From Quatrionicoccus australiensis (GTDB taxonomy: Bacteria; Pseudomonadota; Gammaproteobacteria; Burkholderiales; Rhodocyclaceae): a stretch of DNA of 64,000 nucleotides. The translations under genes and the position numbers were made by a program. The notes under the pieces were generated by a model. It had not been told where the DNA came from. It ran no database searches and saw only the letters and a list, made by a program, of their open reading frames with translations. Below are positions 20,015 through 28,393 of this stretch, in pieces (the first letter of the stretch is position 1; each line of letters opens with the position of its first letter). Location: contig NZ_CP075188.1 of assembly GCF_020510525.1 (NCBI RefSeq), positions 1,612,001 to 1,676,000 on the forward strand, written 5' to 3'.

Positions 20015-21271
20015 ATGAAGCGCGTGGATGATTTCCGCTTGCAGTTGGGCAAGCATGAACTTGTACCAATCATGATTGGCGGCATGGGCGTTGATATTTC
20101 GACGGCCGACCTGGCCCTGGAGGTTGCTCGTCTGGGTGGCGTTGGCCATATCTCGGATGCGATGATCAAGACGGTCACGGACCGTCGTTACAAGACCAAG
20201 TTCGTCAAGGAAAAGCTCGCGCTTTACAAGTACAACGCGGAAAACGAAGACAAGTCGGCCGTCAAGTTCGATCTTGGCAAGATTGCCGAAGCGACCAAGC
20301 TGCATGTCGCCGGCACCATGGAACGCAAGCAGGGCTCCGGCCTGGTTTTCGTCAACTGCATGGAAAAGCTGACCATGAATGCGCCGAAAGAGACGCTCAA
20401 GGTTCGCATGACTGCGGCGCTGGATGCCGGTATCGACGGCATCACGCTGGCTGCCGGCCTGCATCTCGGTTCTTTCGCCTTGATCGAGGATCACCCGCGT
20501 TTTCGCGATGCGAAGCTCGGCATCATCGTTTCCTCGGTGCGCGCTTTGCAACTGTTCCTGAAAAAGGTTGCCCGCACCAACCGCCTGCCTGACTACGTCG
20601 TTGTTGAAGGTCCGCTCGCCGGTGGCCACCTGGGTTTCGGCATGGACTGGGCGCAGTACGACCTGGCGACCATCGTCGCCGAAGTCATGCAGTACCTGAA
20701 AAACGAACATCTTGAAATTCCGGTCATTCCGGCCGGTGGTATTTTCACCGGTACCGATGCGGCGCAGTTCCTCGAAGCCGGTGCTGCCGCTGTCCAGGTG
20801 GCTACCCGCTTTACCGTTGCCAAGGAATGCGGCCTGCCCGAGAAGGTGCAGCAGGAGTACTTCAAGGCCAGCGAAGACGATATCGAGGTCAACCAGATTT
20901 CCCCGACCGGCTACCCGATGCGCATGCTCAAGGGCAGCCCGGCGATTGGCGATGGCATCCGCCCGAATTGCGAAGCCTATGGTTACTTACTCGATGCCAA
21001 TGGCAAGTGTTCCTACGTCACTGCCTACAACCGAGAAGTTGCCGCCCATCCCGGAGCGCGCAAGGTTTCGGTGATGGACAAGACCTGCCTCTGCACGCAG
21101 ATGCGCAATTTCGACTTGTGGACCTGTGGTCATCTGACCTATCGTCTCAAGGATACGACCAACAGGCTGGCCGATGGCAGCTACCAGATCCTGTCGGCTG
21201 AGCATGTTTTCAAGGATTACCAGTTCAGTACCGACAACAAGGTGGCGCTGCCGCAAAAGCAGACGGTCTGA
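20015..21271 (+). CDS. Nitronate monooxygenase-type NAD(P)H-dependent flavoprotein
   Basis: A 418-residue FMN-dependent protein of the nitronate monooxygenase / 2-nitropropane dioxygenase superfamily. It opens with the barrel strand (LVPIMIGGMGVDIS), followed by the loop VEGPLAGGHLGFGMDW, the phosphate-binding IPAGGIFTGTDAAQFLEAGAAAVQVATRF, and a Cys-containing C-terminal extension (NCEAYGYLLDANGKCSY; CLCTQMRNFDLWTCG). The extension makes it longer than simple nitronate monooxygenases. Its four closely placed cysteines could bind a metal or cluster, which is inference. It is monocistronic and followed by a terminator. Confidence 0.86.
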   Translation: MKRVDDFRLQLGKHELVPIMIGGMGVDISTADLALEVARLGGVGHISDAMIKTVTDRRYKTKFVKEKLALYKYNAENEDKSAVKFDLGKIAEATKLHVAGTMERKQGSGLVFVNCMEKLTMNAPKETLKVRMTAALDAGIDGITLAAGLHLGSFALIEDHPRFRDAKLGIIVSSVRALQLFLKKVARTNRLPDYVVVEGPLAGGHLGFGMDWAQYDLATIVAEVMQYLKNEHLEIPVIPAGGIFTGTDAAQFLEAGAAAVQVATRFTVAKECGLPEKVQQEYFKASEDDIEVNQISPTGYPMRMLKGSPAIGDGIRPNCEAYGYLLDANGKCSYVTAYNREVAAHPGARKVSVMDKTCLCTQMRNFDLWTCGHLTYRLKDTTNRLADGSYQILSAEHVFKDYQFSTDNKVALPQKQTV

Positions 21272-21295
21272 TTCGCTTGCTGGATGCGTAAAGGG

Positions 21296-21326
21296 AACCC
21301 GGCGCATTTCTGGCCGGGTTTTTTTC
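21296..21326 (+). terminator. Intrinsic terminator after the flavoprotein gene
   Basis: Stem AACCCGG / CCGGGTT with an 11-base loop, followed by a T-rich tract. Confidence 0.85.
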
Positions 21327-21461
21327 TGGTCGGTATTCGCTGTTGCAGTTCATTCGAGGCTGGAAAAGTGTTTTTTGCTGAGGCAGTCATGCCGGAATTT
21401 AATGATGATGCGATATAGTGCTGGCCTTTCCGGGCAGGACGTCATCATTTCTGGTGCAAAC

Positions 21462-22694
21462 ATGTCGCAAAACCAATCAACGGATTTTTTTCTCGCAGCG
21501 GCCAAAAAACTGCACCTCGTTGCAGCCCTGGTTGCCCTGGTTTTCGTCGGGCCGGTTGGTGCCGAAGAAGAATCGGCCTTTTCCTTGCACGGATTCGGCA
21601 CGCTTGGTGCAACTCGAACCTCGACGGCTGATGCCGAATTCGTCCGCGACCTTTCGCAACCCAAAGGTGCGAGCAAGCACTGGGATGGCAAGGTGGACAG
21701 CATCCTCGGTCTGCAGGCCAGCTGGCGCCTGACGCCCGATCTGGAGGCGGTCGTCCAGGCGATCAGCCACTATCGTTACGATCGCAGCTTCAAGCCGGAG
21801 GTCTCCTGGGCTTACGTCAAGTACGATCCGACGCCGCAAGTGAGTCTGCGGGCCGGGCGTCTCGGTACCGAATTTTTCATGATGGCCGATTCGCGCCAGG
21901 TCGGTTATTCCTATCTGCCGGTACGGCCGCCGGGCGATTTTTTCTGGTACCTGCCGTTTTCCAGCATTAACGGGGTTGATGCGGCGTTGACCGTGCCGGT
22001 CGGTGAGGATGTCTTGCGCGGCAAGCTCTATTACGGGATTTCCGAGGGCAATATCCCGCTGGCTGACAAGCAGTGGAGCCTGGATGGCTCGGCGATGGTT
22101 GGCGGCTATCTCGATTACCAGCTGGGCTCCTGGCTGTTGCGTGCCAGCTACGCGAATATCCGCTTCAATCACAACATGCCGATTGAGGGCGATCTGGCAT
22201 CAGCTGTTCTGGCTGGTGCGATGACGTCGACCGAGGCTGCGCAGGCGCGCGACTATCTGGCGGCAGACAATACGCGCAGTCACTATTATTCGGTCGGGGC
22301 AATTTACGACAATGGCCCTTGGCAGTTGCAGATCATGCTCAACAAGATCACCCAGGGCAGCCGGATTTTCCAGAGTTCGTCGGCGGGGTATTTGCTGGCA
22401 GGCTACCGGGTCGGCCCGGTGACGCCTTTTGCCGGTTTCTCCTGGATTCGTTCGGAGTCAAGATCAACTGCCGTGAATCCGGTGGTCCAGTACATCATGG
22501 CGGATGCGCACGCGCATCAGAATACGATCATTCTTGGTGCACGTTGGGATGTGGCGCGCAATGTGGCGCTCAAGGCGCAGTGGGATGGTATTCGTGGCGA
22601 GCCGCAGTCGATATTCCCTTTCCGGGCCGAGAACAGGAATGCCTGGAGCGGGAAGATGGATGTCTTCAGTCTGACCATGGACTTTGTCTTCTGA
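21462..22694 (+). CDS. Putative outer-membrane beta-barrel protein (porin-like)
   Basis: A 410-residue protein. The signal peptide (about residues 1-34, ending VGA-E) leads into FSLHGFGTLGATR, typical of a porin first strand. Alternating hydrophobic strands follow (for example LEAVVQAISHYRYD and WAYVKYDPTPQVSLRAGRLG). The protein ends with an aromatic residue (SLTMDFVF), the usual outer-membrane insertion signal. Weak upstream ribosome signals leave the exact start open; ATG 21462 fits the signal peptide. It stands four bases before a PstS-like small protein, so the two probably form a transport or sensing pair. Substrate unknown. Confidence 0.83.
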   Translation: MSQNQSTDFFLAAAKKLHLVAALVALVFVGPVGAEEESAFSLHGFGTLGATRTSTADAEFVRDLSQPKGASKHWDGKVDSILGLQASWRLTPDLEAVVQAISHYRYDRSFKPEVSWAYVKYDPTPQVSLRAGRLGTEFFMMADSRQVGYSYLPVRPPGDFFWYLPFSSINGVDAALTVPVGEDVLRGKLYYGISEGNIPLADKQWSLDGSAMVGGYLDYQLGSWLLRASYANIRFNHNMPIEGDLASAVLAGAMTSTEAAQARDYLAADNTRSHYYSVGAIYDNGPWQLQIMLNKITQGSRIFQSSSAGYLLAGYRVGPVTPFAGFSWIRSESRSTAVNPVVQYIMADAHAHQNTIILGARWDVARNVALKAQWDGIRGEPQSIFPFRAENRNAWSGKMDVFSLTMDFVF

Positions 22695-22698
22695 AATC

Positions 22699-23136
22699 AT
22701 GAAGCCGTCCCGTCTTCATTCTCTCGTTCTCCTTGTCTGGCTGGTGCTGCTGCCAGTGCGCGAGGCGCTGGCTGATCTGGTGGTGGTGGTCAATGCCCGC
22801 AACGGCGTTGCCGTGATGACGCGCAATGAGGTGGCCAATATCTTTTTTGGTCGTTACCGCCAGTTCTTCAATGGCGTCGAGGCGCAGCCGGTCGATCTGG
22901 CCGACAGTCACCCGGATCGGGCGCGCTTTTATGCCGCGCTCGTCGGCAAGGATCTTTCCGACGTCAATGCCTACTGGTCGCGCCAGGTGTTCTCCGGACG
23001 CATGCAGGCGCCACCGCGCGTCGGTAGTACGGAAGAAGTGCTGAAATGGGTCAGTTCCCACCCCGGCGGCATCGGTTTCGTCGATCTGGCCAAGGCGGAT
23101 GCGCGAGTGCGCGTCGTCTACGAACTGGTGCCCTGA
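22699..23136 (+). CDS. PstS-like small periplasmic phosphate-binding-fold protein
   Basis: A 145-residue exported protein (signal peptide about residues 1-25, ending ALA-D). The rest matches one lobe of the phosphate ABC transporter substrate-binding family (VVVVNARNGVAVMTRNEVANIFFG; FYAALVGKDLSDVNAYWSRQVFSGR; HPGGIGFVD). It is far shorter than a full PstS and no ABC transporter genes are adjacent. In many proteobacteria such short proteins accompany outer-membrane barrels or signalling genes. The start at 22699 follows the barrel gene's stop by four bases. Confidence 0.82.
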   Translation: MKPSRLHSLVLLVWLVLLPVREALADLVVVVNARNGVAVMTRNEVANIFFGRYRQFFNGVEAQPVDLADSHPDRARFYAALVGKDLSDVNAYWSRQVFSGRMQAPPRVGSTEEVLKWVSSHPGGIGFVDLAKADARVRVVYELVP

Positions 23137-23298
23137 GCAATTTTTCAATTGCCGTTGAACATTTTCCGGTTGTCTCCGGTCTGTAGTACTGAGCAGGTGA
23201 CGGTTGTCGTCATCCGGTCATGATCGGTCGGGGTGCTTGCGTGTAAGCTCCGATTCGAGCACCTTGTGCTTGCATTCAAATCAATAAAGGAGACAAAC

Positions 23299-23739
23299 AT
23301 GCCACAAAGAATCATAGGCAATATCCTCGCCGGTCGTACGCTGGTGACGGCAGGCGCTGACACGACAGTCAGGGCGGCCAGCCGGCTGATGGCGGAGAAA
23401 AAGATCGGGGCGCTGCTGATCGTCGAGCAGGGCCGGATCGCCGGCATCTTTACCGAACGCGATGCGCTGAACAAGGTGCTGGCTACCGGTCTGGATCCGG
23501 ATAAAACCCTGCTCGCACAGGTCATGGTGCGTGATCTGCAAACCATACGTGCCGACAGGCCGCTGGCTTACGCGCTGCACATGATGGCCGAAGGCGGCTT
23601 CCGTCATGTGCCGGTTGTTGATGCCGATGGTGCGCCGGTTGGCATGGTCTCGGCCCGCGATGCGCTGGGGCAGGACATGGTTGATCTCGAGCGCGATATG
23701 CGCCGCCTGCAGGAGCTGGAAACCTCTATCGGTTACTGA
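23299..23739 (+). CDS. CBS-domain pair protein
   Basis: A 146-residue protein of two CBS motifs. The first spans about residues 15-60 (IGALLIVEQGRIAGIFTERD) and the second about 77-125 (FRHVPVVDADGAPVGMVSARD). CBS pairs bind adenosine nucleotides and regulate partners. The start at 23299 has a strong site (AAAGGAGAC). It ends convergent with truC, overlapping by seven bases. No linked enzyme shows its target. Confidence 0.92.
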   Translation: MPQRIIGNILAGRTLVTAGADTTVRAASRLMAEKKIGALLIVEQGRIAGIFTERDALNKVLATGLDPDKTLLAQVMVRDLQTIRADRPLAYALHMMAEGGFRHVPVVDADGAPVGMVSARDALGQDMVDLERDMRRLQELETSIGY

Positions 23740-24494
23740 GCGGGAGCGGTCCAGCCCAACTGCGCCAGTGTGGCGGCGAATTCGCCGGACACTGGCGCTT
23801 TTATTTGCATGCGGCGGGCGTCGACCGGATGGTTGAAAGCGAGTTGCGTGCAGGCGAGCAGCATGCGCGGGCAGCTGAAATGTTCGGCAAAGAAGCGGTT
23901 GTGGATGCCCTTGCCGTGCGTCGCGTCGCCAATGATCGGATGGGCGATGTGCTTGAGGTGGCGGCGCAACTGGTGTTTGCGCCCGGTTTGCGGATCGAGC
24001 TCGAGCAAGGCGTAGCGGCTGGTCGGGTAACGGTCGACGGCAAAAGGCAGCTCGATTTCAGCGATGCGGCGATAGTGGGTGAGGGCGCTTTGTGCTTCAT
24101 GGCTGCTTTGTTCTCCGACGAACTCGTGGCGCTCGCGCTGGCGGGTCAGCGGGTGATCGATGCTGCCGGTGGCCGGAGGGATGCCGCGCACGACGGCCAG
24201 GTAGCGTTTTTCGACATTGCCTGCCTCGAACTGTCTGCCAAGCTGGCCGGCGATCTCTTGCGAGAGTGCAAAGAGCAGGACGCCGGACGTGCCGCGGTCG
24301 AGGCGATGCGCCGGCCATACCCACTGGCCGATCTGGTCGCGCAGGATCTGGATCGCAAAGCGTGTTTCGTGACGGTCGACCTCCGAGCGATGGACGAGCA
24401 GACCGGATGGTTTGTCCACGACGACGATGTATTCGTCGCGATAGATAATCGGCAGCTCTTCCCGGGGTGGGCTGCCGTTGTCGTCTTCAGCCAA
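23733..24494 (-). CDS. truC: tRNA pseudouridine(65) synthase TruC
   Basis: An RluA-family pseudouridine synthase of about 253 residues. The catalytic Asp lies in HRLDRGTSGVLLFA (about residue 66 from the chosen start). The TruC-specific block RYPTSRYALLELDPQTGRKHQLRRHLKHI followed by HPIIGD matches E. coli TruC closely and is here cited only in part for position. It isomerises U65 in certain tRNAs. No ATG opens at the right place. I choose TTG 24494, eight bases inside the end of the upstream CitE-like gene; a longer frame to 24602 would only read through that gene. Start uncertain, function firm. Confidence 0.85.
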   Translation of the reverse strand: MAEDDNGSPPREELPIIYRDEYIVVVDKPSGLLVHRSEVDRHETRFAIQILRDQIGQWVWPAHRLDRGTSGVLLFALSQEIAGQLGRQFEAGNVEKRYLAVVRGIPPATGSIDHPLTRQRERHEFVGEQSSHEAQSALTHYRRIAEIELPFAVDRYPTSRYALLELDPQTGRKHQLRRHLKHIAHPIIGDATHGKGIHNRFFAEHFSCPRMLLACTQLAFNHPVDARRMQIKAPVSGEFAATLAQLGWTAPAQ

Positions 24495-25470
24495 AGAAGC
24501 GGCTCGATGCCTCGGCCGGGAGTTCCATGCCGGTGATGTGGGCGCGTTCGAGCAACTCCCAGTAATAGCGGTAGGAAGCGCGGTCATGCAGCTTGCCGGC
24601 ATGCTGGATCGGACCCCAGTCGGTGTCCTGGGCGGCGATCAGGATTTCCGTCGCGGCCTGTACTTCGGAAAAATCCGGGCGCATGGCTTCGACGATGGGC
24701 AGGATCTGGTTCGGATGGATGCTCCACATGCGCAGATAGCCGAACTCGCGACGGGCGCGCAAGGCGTCGTTCCTGATGTATTCGATGTCCTTGAGTTCGG
24801 TGGTGACGTTGTGCGCCGGCACCACGCCGCAGGCCAGTGCAGCGGCGCTGATCTCGCACTTGGCGCGGGTTACCAGCGGATGTTCGAACTGGCCGGGGCT
24901 CTTCATCGCGCTGCCGGGAATGGCGCCGTGGTGGCCGGAAACGAAATCCATCAGGCCGAAATCCAGCGATTCGACGCCGGGCAGGGCGGCGATTTCCCAG
25001 ACTTCGCGCAGGGCGCCGTGGGTTTCGATCAGCACGTGTACGGGGATGCGCCGGTCGACGCCGAATTTTCGCTCGATTTGCCGCAGGGCTTCGATCTGGA
25101 TCTGCACATCTTCAGCGCTGCACGGCTTGGGCAGTGTGATGAAGGGGAGGCGGTTGCCGGCGATGCGGACCAGAATTTCCAGGTCCTGTTGCCAGTGGGC
25201 ATGCGTGATGTCGTGAATGCGCGCACCGACCCGGTTGAACAGGTTGTCATCCGACATGATCAGTCGGGCGGCCATTTCGGCATGCTCGCGTTCGGCGCCG
25301 GCATGTGCGCCATCCTCGCAGTCGCAGGTGATGTCGAAGATCGGGCCGAGCTCCTTCTGCAGGAGCAGTGCTTTCTGCATCAGTTTTTCCGAACCGGCGT
25401 AGTGGTCGACCGCCGGAAGAACAGGAAAAGGCTTTTCGCCGGCAAAGAGAACGATTTTCGGATGGCGCAT
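24487..25470 (-). CDS. HpcH/HpaI aldolase / CitE-like lyase family protein
   Basis: A 327-residue enzyme of the citrate lyase beta-subunit / malyl-CoA lyase superfamily. It has an acidic metal site segment (DITCDCEDGAHAG), an Arg/Asp pattern (GARIHDITHAHW), and VHVLIETHGALREVWEIA with the metal-binding Glu. Family members cleave or hydrolyse malyl-, citramalyl- or related CoA thioesters with Mg2+. No partner subunits of citrate lyase are present, so a stand-alone lyase or thioesterase is more likely. It lies downstream of mdh on the same strand, separated by a terminator-like hairpin, and next to the TCA cluster. Confidence 0.85.
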   Translation of the reverse strand: MRHPKIVLFAGEKPFPVLPAVDHYAGSEKLMQKALLLQKELGPIFDITCDCEDGAHAGAEREHAEMAARLIMSDDNLFNRVGARIHDITHAHWQQDLEILVRIAGNRLPFITLPKPCSAEDVQIQIEALRQIERKFGVDRRIPVHVLIETHGALREVWEIAALPGVESLDFGLMDFVSGHHGAIPGSAMKSPGQFEHPLVTRAKCEISAAALACGVVPAHNVTTELKDIEYIRNDALRARREFGYLRMWSIHPNQILPIVEAMRPDFSEVQAATEILIAAQDTDWGPIQHAGKLHDRASYRYYWELLERAHITGMELPAEASSRFFG

Positions 25471-25513
25471 GTTTTTAGCGATCAGGTTCGAAATGTTGGA
25501 GGTGGAGTAAAAA

Positions 25514-25545
25514 CGAAAAGGGCCGCGGTATTTTACCGCGGCCCC
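25514..25545 (-). terminator. Intrinsic terminator downstream of mdh
   Basis: A perfect 11-bp stem GGGCCGCGGTA / TACCGCGGCCC with a 3-base loop lies at 25520-25544. On the minus strand it is followed by TTTT, which suits termination of mdh transcripts. Read-through could still serve the CitE-like gene. Confidence 0.85.
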
Positions 25546-25590
25546 TGCTTGTTTTTCTGGTAGCTAACAACTACCAGCCAACAGCTTGTC

Positions 25591-26577
25591 TTACAGCATG
25601 TCCTTGACGGCTTCAGCTTCGTCGGTCAATTCCTTGAGCGTGAAGTTGATCTTTTCACGGCTGTATTCGTCGATTTCCAGGCCCTGGATGATCGAGAACT
25701 TGCCGCCCTTGCATTCGCACGGGAAGCCGAACACGATGCCGGCCGGAATGCCGTAGGAACCATCGGAAGGAACACCCATGGTGACCCATTCGTCGGAACC
25801 GAGGACCCAGTCGCGCACGTGGTCGATGGCGGCGTTGGCAGCAGAAGCAGCCGAGGACAGGCCACGGGCTTCGATGATGGCGGCGCCGCGCTTGCCAACG
25901 GTCGGCAGGAAGACGTCGTTGTTCCAGGCGTGATCGTTGATCAGGGCCTTGACGCTGTCGCCATTGGAGGTGGTGTAGCGGTAGTCGGCGTACATCGTCG
26001 GCGAGTGGTTACCCCAGACGACCAGCTTCTTCAGGGAAGAAACTTCGCGACCGGACTTGGCGGCCAGTTGCGACAGGGCGCGGTTGTGGTCCAGACGCAG
26101 CATGCCGTGGTAGTTGTTCGGGTTGGTGCGGCCAACCTTCTTGGCGGCGGCAGCAGCGATGAAGGCATTGGTGTTGCAGGGGTTGCCGACGACCAGGACC
26201 TTGACGTCTTCCTTGGCATTTTCGGCGATGGCCTTGCCTTGCACCGTGAAGATGGCGCCGTTGGCGGTCAGCAGGTCGGCACGTTCCATGCCCTTGGTGC
26301 GCGGACGAGCACCAACCAGCAAGCAGACGTCGGCATCCTTGAAGGCGACATTCGGATCATCGGTGGCAACCATGCCGGCGAGCAGCGGGAAGGCACAGTC
26401 TTCCAGCTCCATCATCACGCCCTTCACGGCTTGCTGAGCTTGCGGCAGGTCGAGCAACTGAAGGATGACCGGCTGGTCTTTGCCGAGCATTTCGCCGGAG
26501 GCGATGCGGAACAGCAGGCTATAACCGATCTGACCGGCGGCACCGGTAATGGCAACGCGCATGGGGGCTTTGGACAT
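25591..26577 (-). CDS. mdh: Malate dehydrogenase
   Basis: A 328-residue NAD-dependent enzyme that interconverts malate and oxaloacetate in the TCA cycle. Visible landmarks are the Rossmann start ([21 protein letters not shown]), substrate-binding arginines in [14 protein letters not shown], the [11 protein letters not shown] segment and the catalytic His in [12 protein letters not shown]. Length and motifs match the non-lactate-like malate dehydrogenases of betaproteobacteria. It is divergent from a GntR regulator; a 16-bp perfect palindrome in the 192-base gap is a likely operator. Confidence 0.97.
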   Translation of the reverse strand: MSKAPMRVAITGAAGQIGYSLLFRIASGEMLGKDQPVILQLLDLPQAQQAVKGVMMELEDCAFPLLAGMVATDDPNVAFKDADVCLLVGARPRTKGMERADLLTANGAIFTVQGKAIAENAKEDVKVLVVGNPCNTNAFIAAAAAKKVGRTNPNNYHGMLRLDHNRALSQLAAKSGREVSSLKKLVVWGNHSPTMYADYRYTTSNGDSVKALINDHAWNNDVFLPTVGKRGAAIIEARGLSSAASAANAAIDHVRDWVLGSDEWVTMGVPSDGSYGIPAGIVFGFPCECKGGKFSIIQGLEIDEYSREKINFTLKELTDEAEAVKDML

Positions 26578-26709
26578 ATGTCGCTCCTGTTTGAAACAGC
26601 GTGATTGAAATTGTTCGGGTTTGCTCGGGGGCTTGCTGGAGATTTTGCAAGCGGGCGCGAGAAGACAATGATGTTAGAAGTTCGGGCGCTGGCTGTCAAT
26701 TGCATCATG

Positions 26710-26725
26710 TGTCTTATATAAGACA
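26710..26725. promoter_or_regulatory. 16-bp perfect palindrome, candidate GntR operator
   Basis: TGTCTTATATAAGACA is perfectly symmetrical and lies in the mdh/GntR divergent promoter region, 45 bases before the regulator's start. Its size, symmetry and AT-rich centre are those of operators for HutC-type GntR proteins. No second copy was seen before sdhC or gltA. Confidence 0.65.
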
Positions 26726-26769
26726 ACTTTTCGTGGACGCTGTGCCCGAAATGTGCTGAAATTTGGCCC

Positions 26770-27525
26770 ATGAATCGAGAAGCCTTCCGTTCGACCAGTC
26801 GCTCTCCGTCGCCAACTTTCAGTCCGCTCTACCGGCAGATCAAGGATTTTCTGATCCGTAGCCTGGAGGCTGGTGAGTGGGGGCCGGGTGATGCTATTCC
26901 CAGTGAGGGCGAGCTTGCGACGCGCTTCAATGTCAGCCAGGGGACCGTACGCAAGGCCATTGATGAAATGGCGGCAGAGAACCTGCTGGTGCGGCGTCAG
27001 GGCAAGGGTACCTTCGTGGCTACGCACAGTGATCCGCGCTCTTTCTATCGCTTCCTGCGCCTGGTTCCCGATGATGGCCTTGTGGCGCATGCCGTCAGCG
27101 ATCCGCGTCTGTGCTCGATTGTGCCGGCGACGCCGGAGGTTGCTGCGGTTTTGCGGATTCCGGCCGGCGAGAAGGTGGTTTGTGTCGAGCGTCTGTTGCA
27201 TTTCAACGGCGAGCCGGTTGTTCTTGATCAGATTTACCTCGTGGCCGAGCTCTTCGAGGGTTTGACGCTGGAACGATTGCGTGGCGGGGAGCGTTCGCTC
27301 TACAGTCTTTTCGAGAGTGATTTCGGTGTGCGCATGATTCATGCCGAAGAGCATCTGCGGGCTGTTGCCGCGGATGCTTACAGTGCTGGTTTGCTGGGTG
27401 TGCAGGCGGGAGATCCATTGCTTCTGGTGGAGCGTACTGCCTACACCTACGGCAATAAACCGGTGGAGTGGCGGCGCGGTCTTTATTGCACGCGTTCGCA
27501 TTATTACCGCAACGATCTGGGCTGA
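26770..27525 (+). CDS. GntR family (HutC subfamily) transcriptional regulator
   Basis: A 251-residue regulator. The N-terminal winged HTH (about residues 18-85; AIPSEGELATRFNVSQGTVRKAIDEM) is followed by a UTRA effector-binding domain (about 100-245; VCVERLLHFNGEPVVLDQIYL and DPLLLVERTAYTYG). Members repress genes of carbon or amino-acid use and release DNA on binding a metabolite. It is placed between mdh and the sdh operon, which makes TCA-cycle control likely. The effector is unknown. The palindrome upstream suggests that it also controls itself. Confidence 0.92.
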   Translation: MNREAFRSTSRSPSPTFSPLYRQIKDFLIRSLEAGEWGPGDAIPSEGELATRFNVSQGTVRKAIDEMAAENLLVRRQGKGTFVATHSDPRSFYRFLRLVPDDGLVAHAVSDPRLCSIVPATPEVAAVLRIPAGEKVVCVERLLHFNGEPVVLDQIYLVAELFEGLTLERLRGGERSLYSLFESDFGVRMIHAEEHLRAVAADAYSAGLLGVQAGDPLLLVERTAYTYGNKPVEWRRGLYCTRSHYYRNDLG

Positions 27526-27549
27526 TTGTCCGGCAGGGGAGTTGGCTCC

Positions 27550-27573
27550 AAAGTCGCCCAAGACGGCGACTTT
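27550..27573. terminator. Hairpin between the GntR gene and sdhC
   Basis: A 9-bp perfect stem AAAGTCGCC / GGCGACTTT with a six-base loop lies 24 bases after the regulator's stop. There is no T run, so it may be a weak terminator or an mRNA-stabilising hairpin. A TATAAT-like element (TATAATTATGG, 27590-27600) follows and may be the -10 box of the sdh promoter. Confidence 0.4.
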
Positions 27574-27657
27574 CGGCCGATTTTGAATGTATAATTATGG
27601 TTCTTTTTGAACCACGTAAAAGCGGAAAACCGCACACTTTCGCGAGGGATGACGTTC

Positions 27658-28047
27658 ATGGCAGAAATGAGCATCAAGAAACAACGTCCAAAAAATTTGG
27701 ACTTGACTAGTATCAGGTTGCCCTTGCCGGGCAAGGTATCGATTCTCCATCGCGTCAGCGGTGTTGGTCTGTTCCTGTTTCTCCCGGTAATGCTCTGGCT
27801 GTTTTCCGCCAGCCTGACTTCGGCAGAAACCTTTGCTGACTTCAAGGCGATTTCCGCCTCCTTGCCGGCCAAGGTGATTGTTGCGGGTCTGCTCTGGGCC
27901 TTTGTGCATCACTTCTGTGCAGGTATTCGTTTCCTGCTGCTTGATCTGCATGTCGGTATCGAGAAAGAGGCTGCGCGTCAGTCCGCAGCAGTGGTGTTTG
28001 CGGTCAGCATTCCGCTGACCCTGATCCTCTGGGGGGTTCTGCTGTGA
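27658..28047 (+). CDS. sdhC: Succinate dehydrogenase cytochrome b556 subunit
   Basis: A 129-residue membrane anchor of complex II. It has three hydrophobic helices, the N-terminal RPKNLDLTSIRLPLPGKVS typical of SdhC, the conserved SILHRVSG (Ser and Arg of the quinone site) and the haem-ligand His in the segment FVHHFCAGIRFLLLD. I start at ATG 27658, ten bases after GAGGGA; an upstream in-frame codon at 27607 lacks support. It overlaps sdhD by four bases. Confidence 0.94.
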   Translation: MAEMSIKKQRPKNLDLTSIRLPLPGKVSILHRVSGVGLFLFLPVMLWLFSASLTSAETFADFKAISASLPAKVIVAGLLWAFVHHFCAGIRFLLLDLHVGIEKEAARQSAAVVFAVSIPLTLILWGVLL

Positions 28048-28391
28048 TTAACCGTATTGTTGTCGGTGCCCATTACGGTCTTAAAGACTGGATTGCCCAG
28101 CGTGCCACGGCGGTCATCATGGCTGTTTATTCAGTCCTGATTGCTGCTGTCCTGCTGGTTGTTCGTCCGGGTACTTTCGAGGCCTGGCAAGGTGTTTTCT
28201 CGAACGGCGTCATCAAGTTCCTGACCTTCCTGTTCTTTGTCAGCCTTTTTTACCACGCCTGGATCGGCGTGCGTGATATCTGGATGGATTACGTCAAGCC
28301 GACGGGCATTCGCCTGACCTTGCACGTTCTGACCATTGCTGCGCTGGTGGGTTACACGGCGTGGGCTGCTGCGATTCTCTGGAGGCTGTAA
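28044..28391 (+). CDS. sdhD: Succinate dehydrogenase hydrophobic membrane anchor subunit
   Basis: A 115-residue protein with three membrane helices. It has the SdhD pattern GLKDWIAQRATAVIMAVY near the N-terminus and FYHAWIGVRDIWMDYVKP in the middle, including the conserved His and Asp-Tyr near the quinone and haem sites. It starts with GTG at 28044 inside the end of sdhC (GTGA overlap), indicating coupled translation. Together with SdhC it anchors SdhAB and passes electrons to ubiquinone. Confidence 0.94.
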   Translation: MINRIVVGAHYGLKDWIAQRATAVIMAVYSVLIAAVLLVVRPGTFEAWQGVFSNGVIKFLTFLFFVSLFYHAWIGVRDIWMDYVKPTGIRLTLHVLTIAALVGYTAWAAAILWRL

Positions 28392-28393
28392 GC

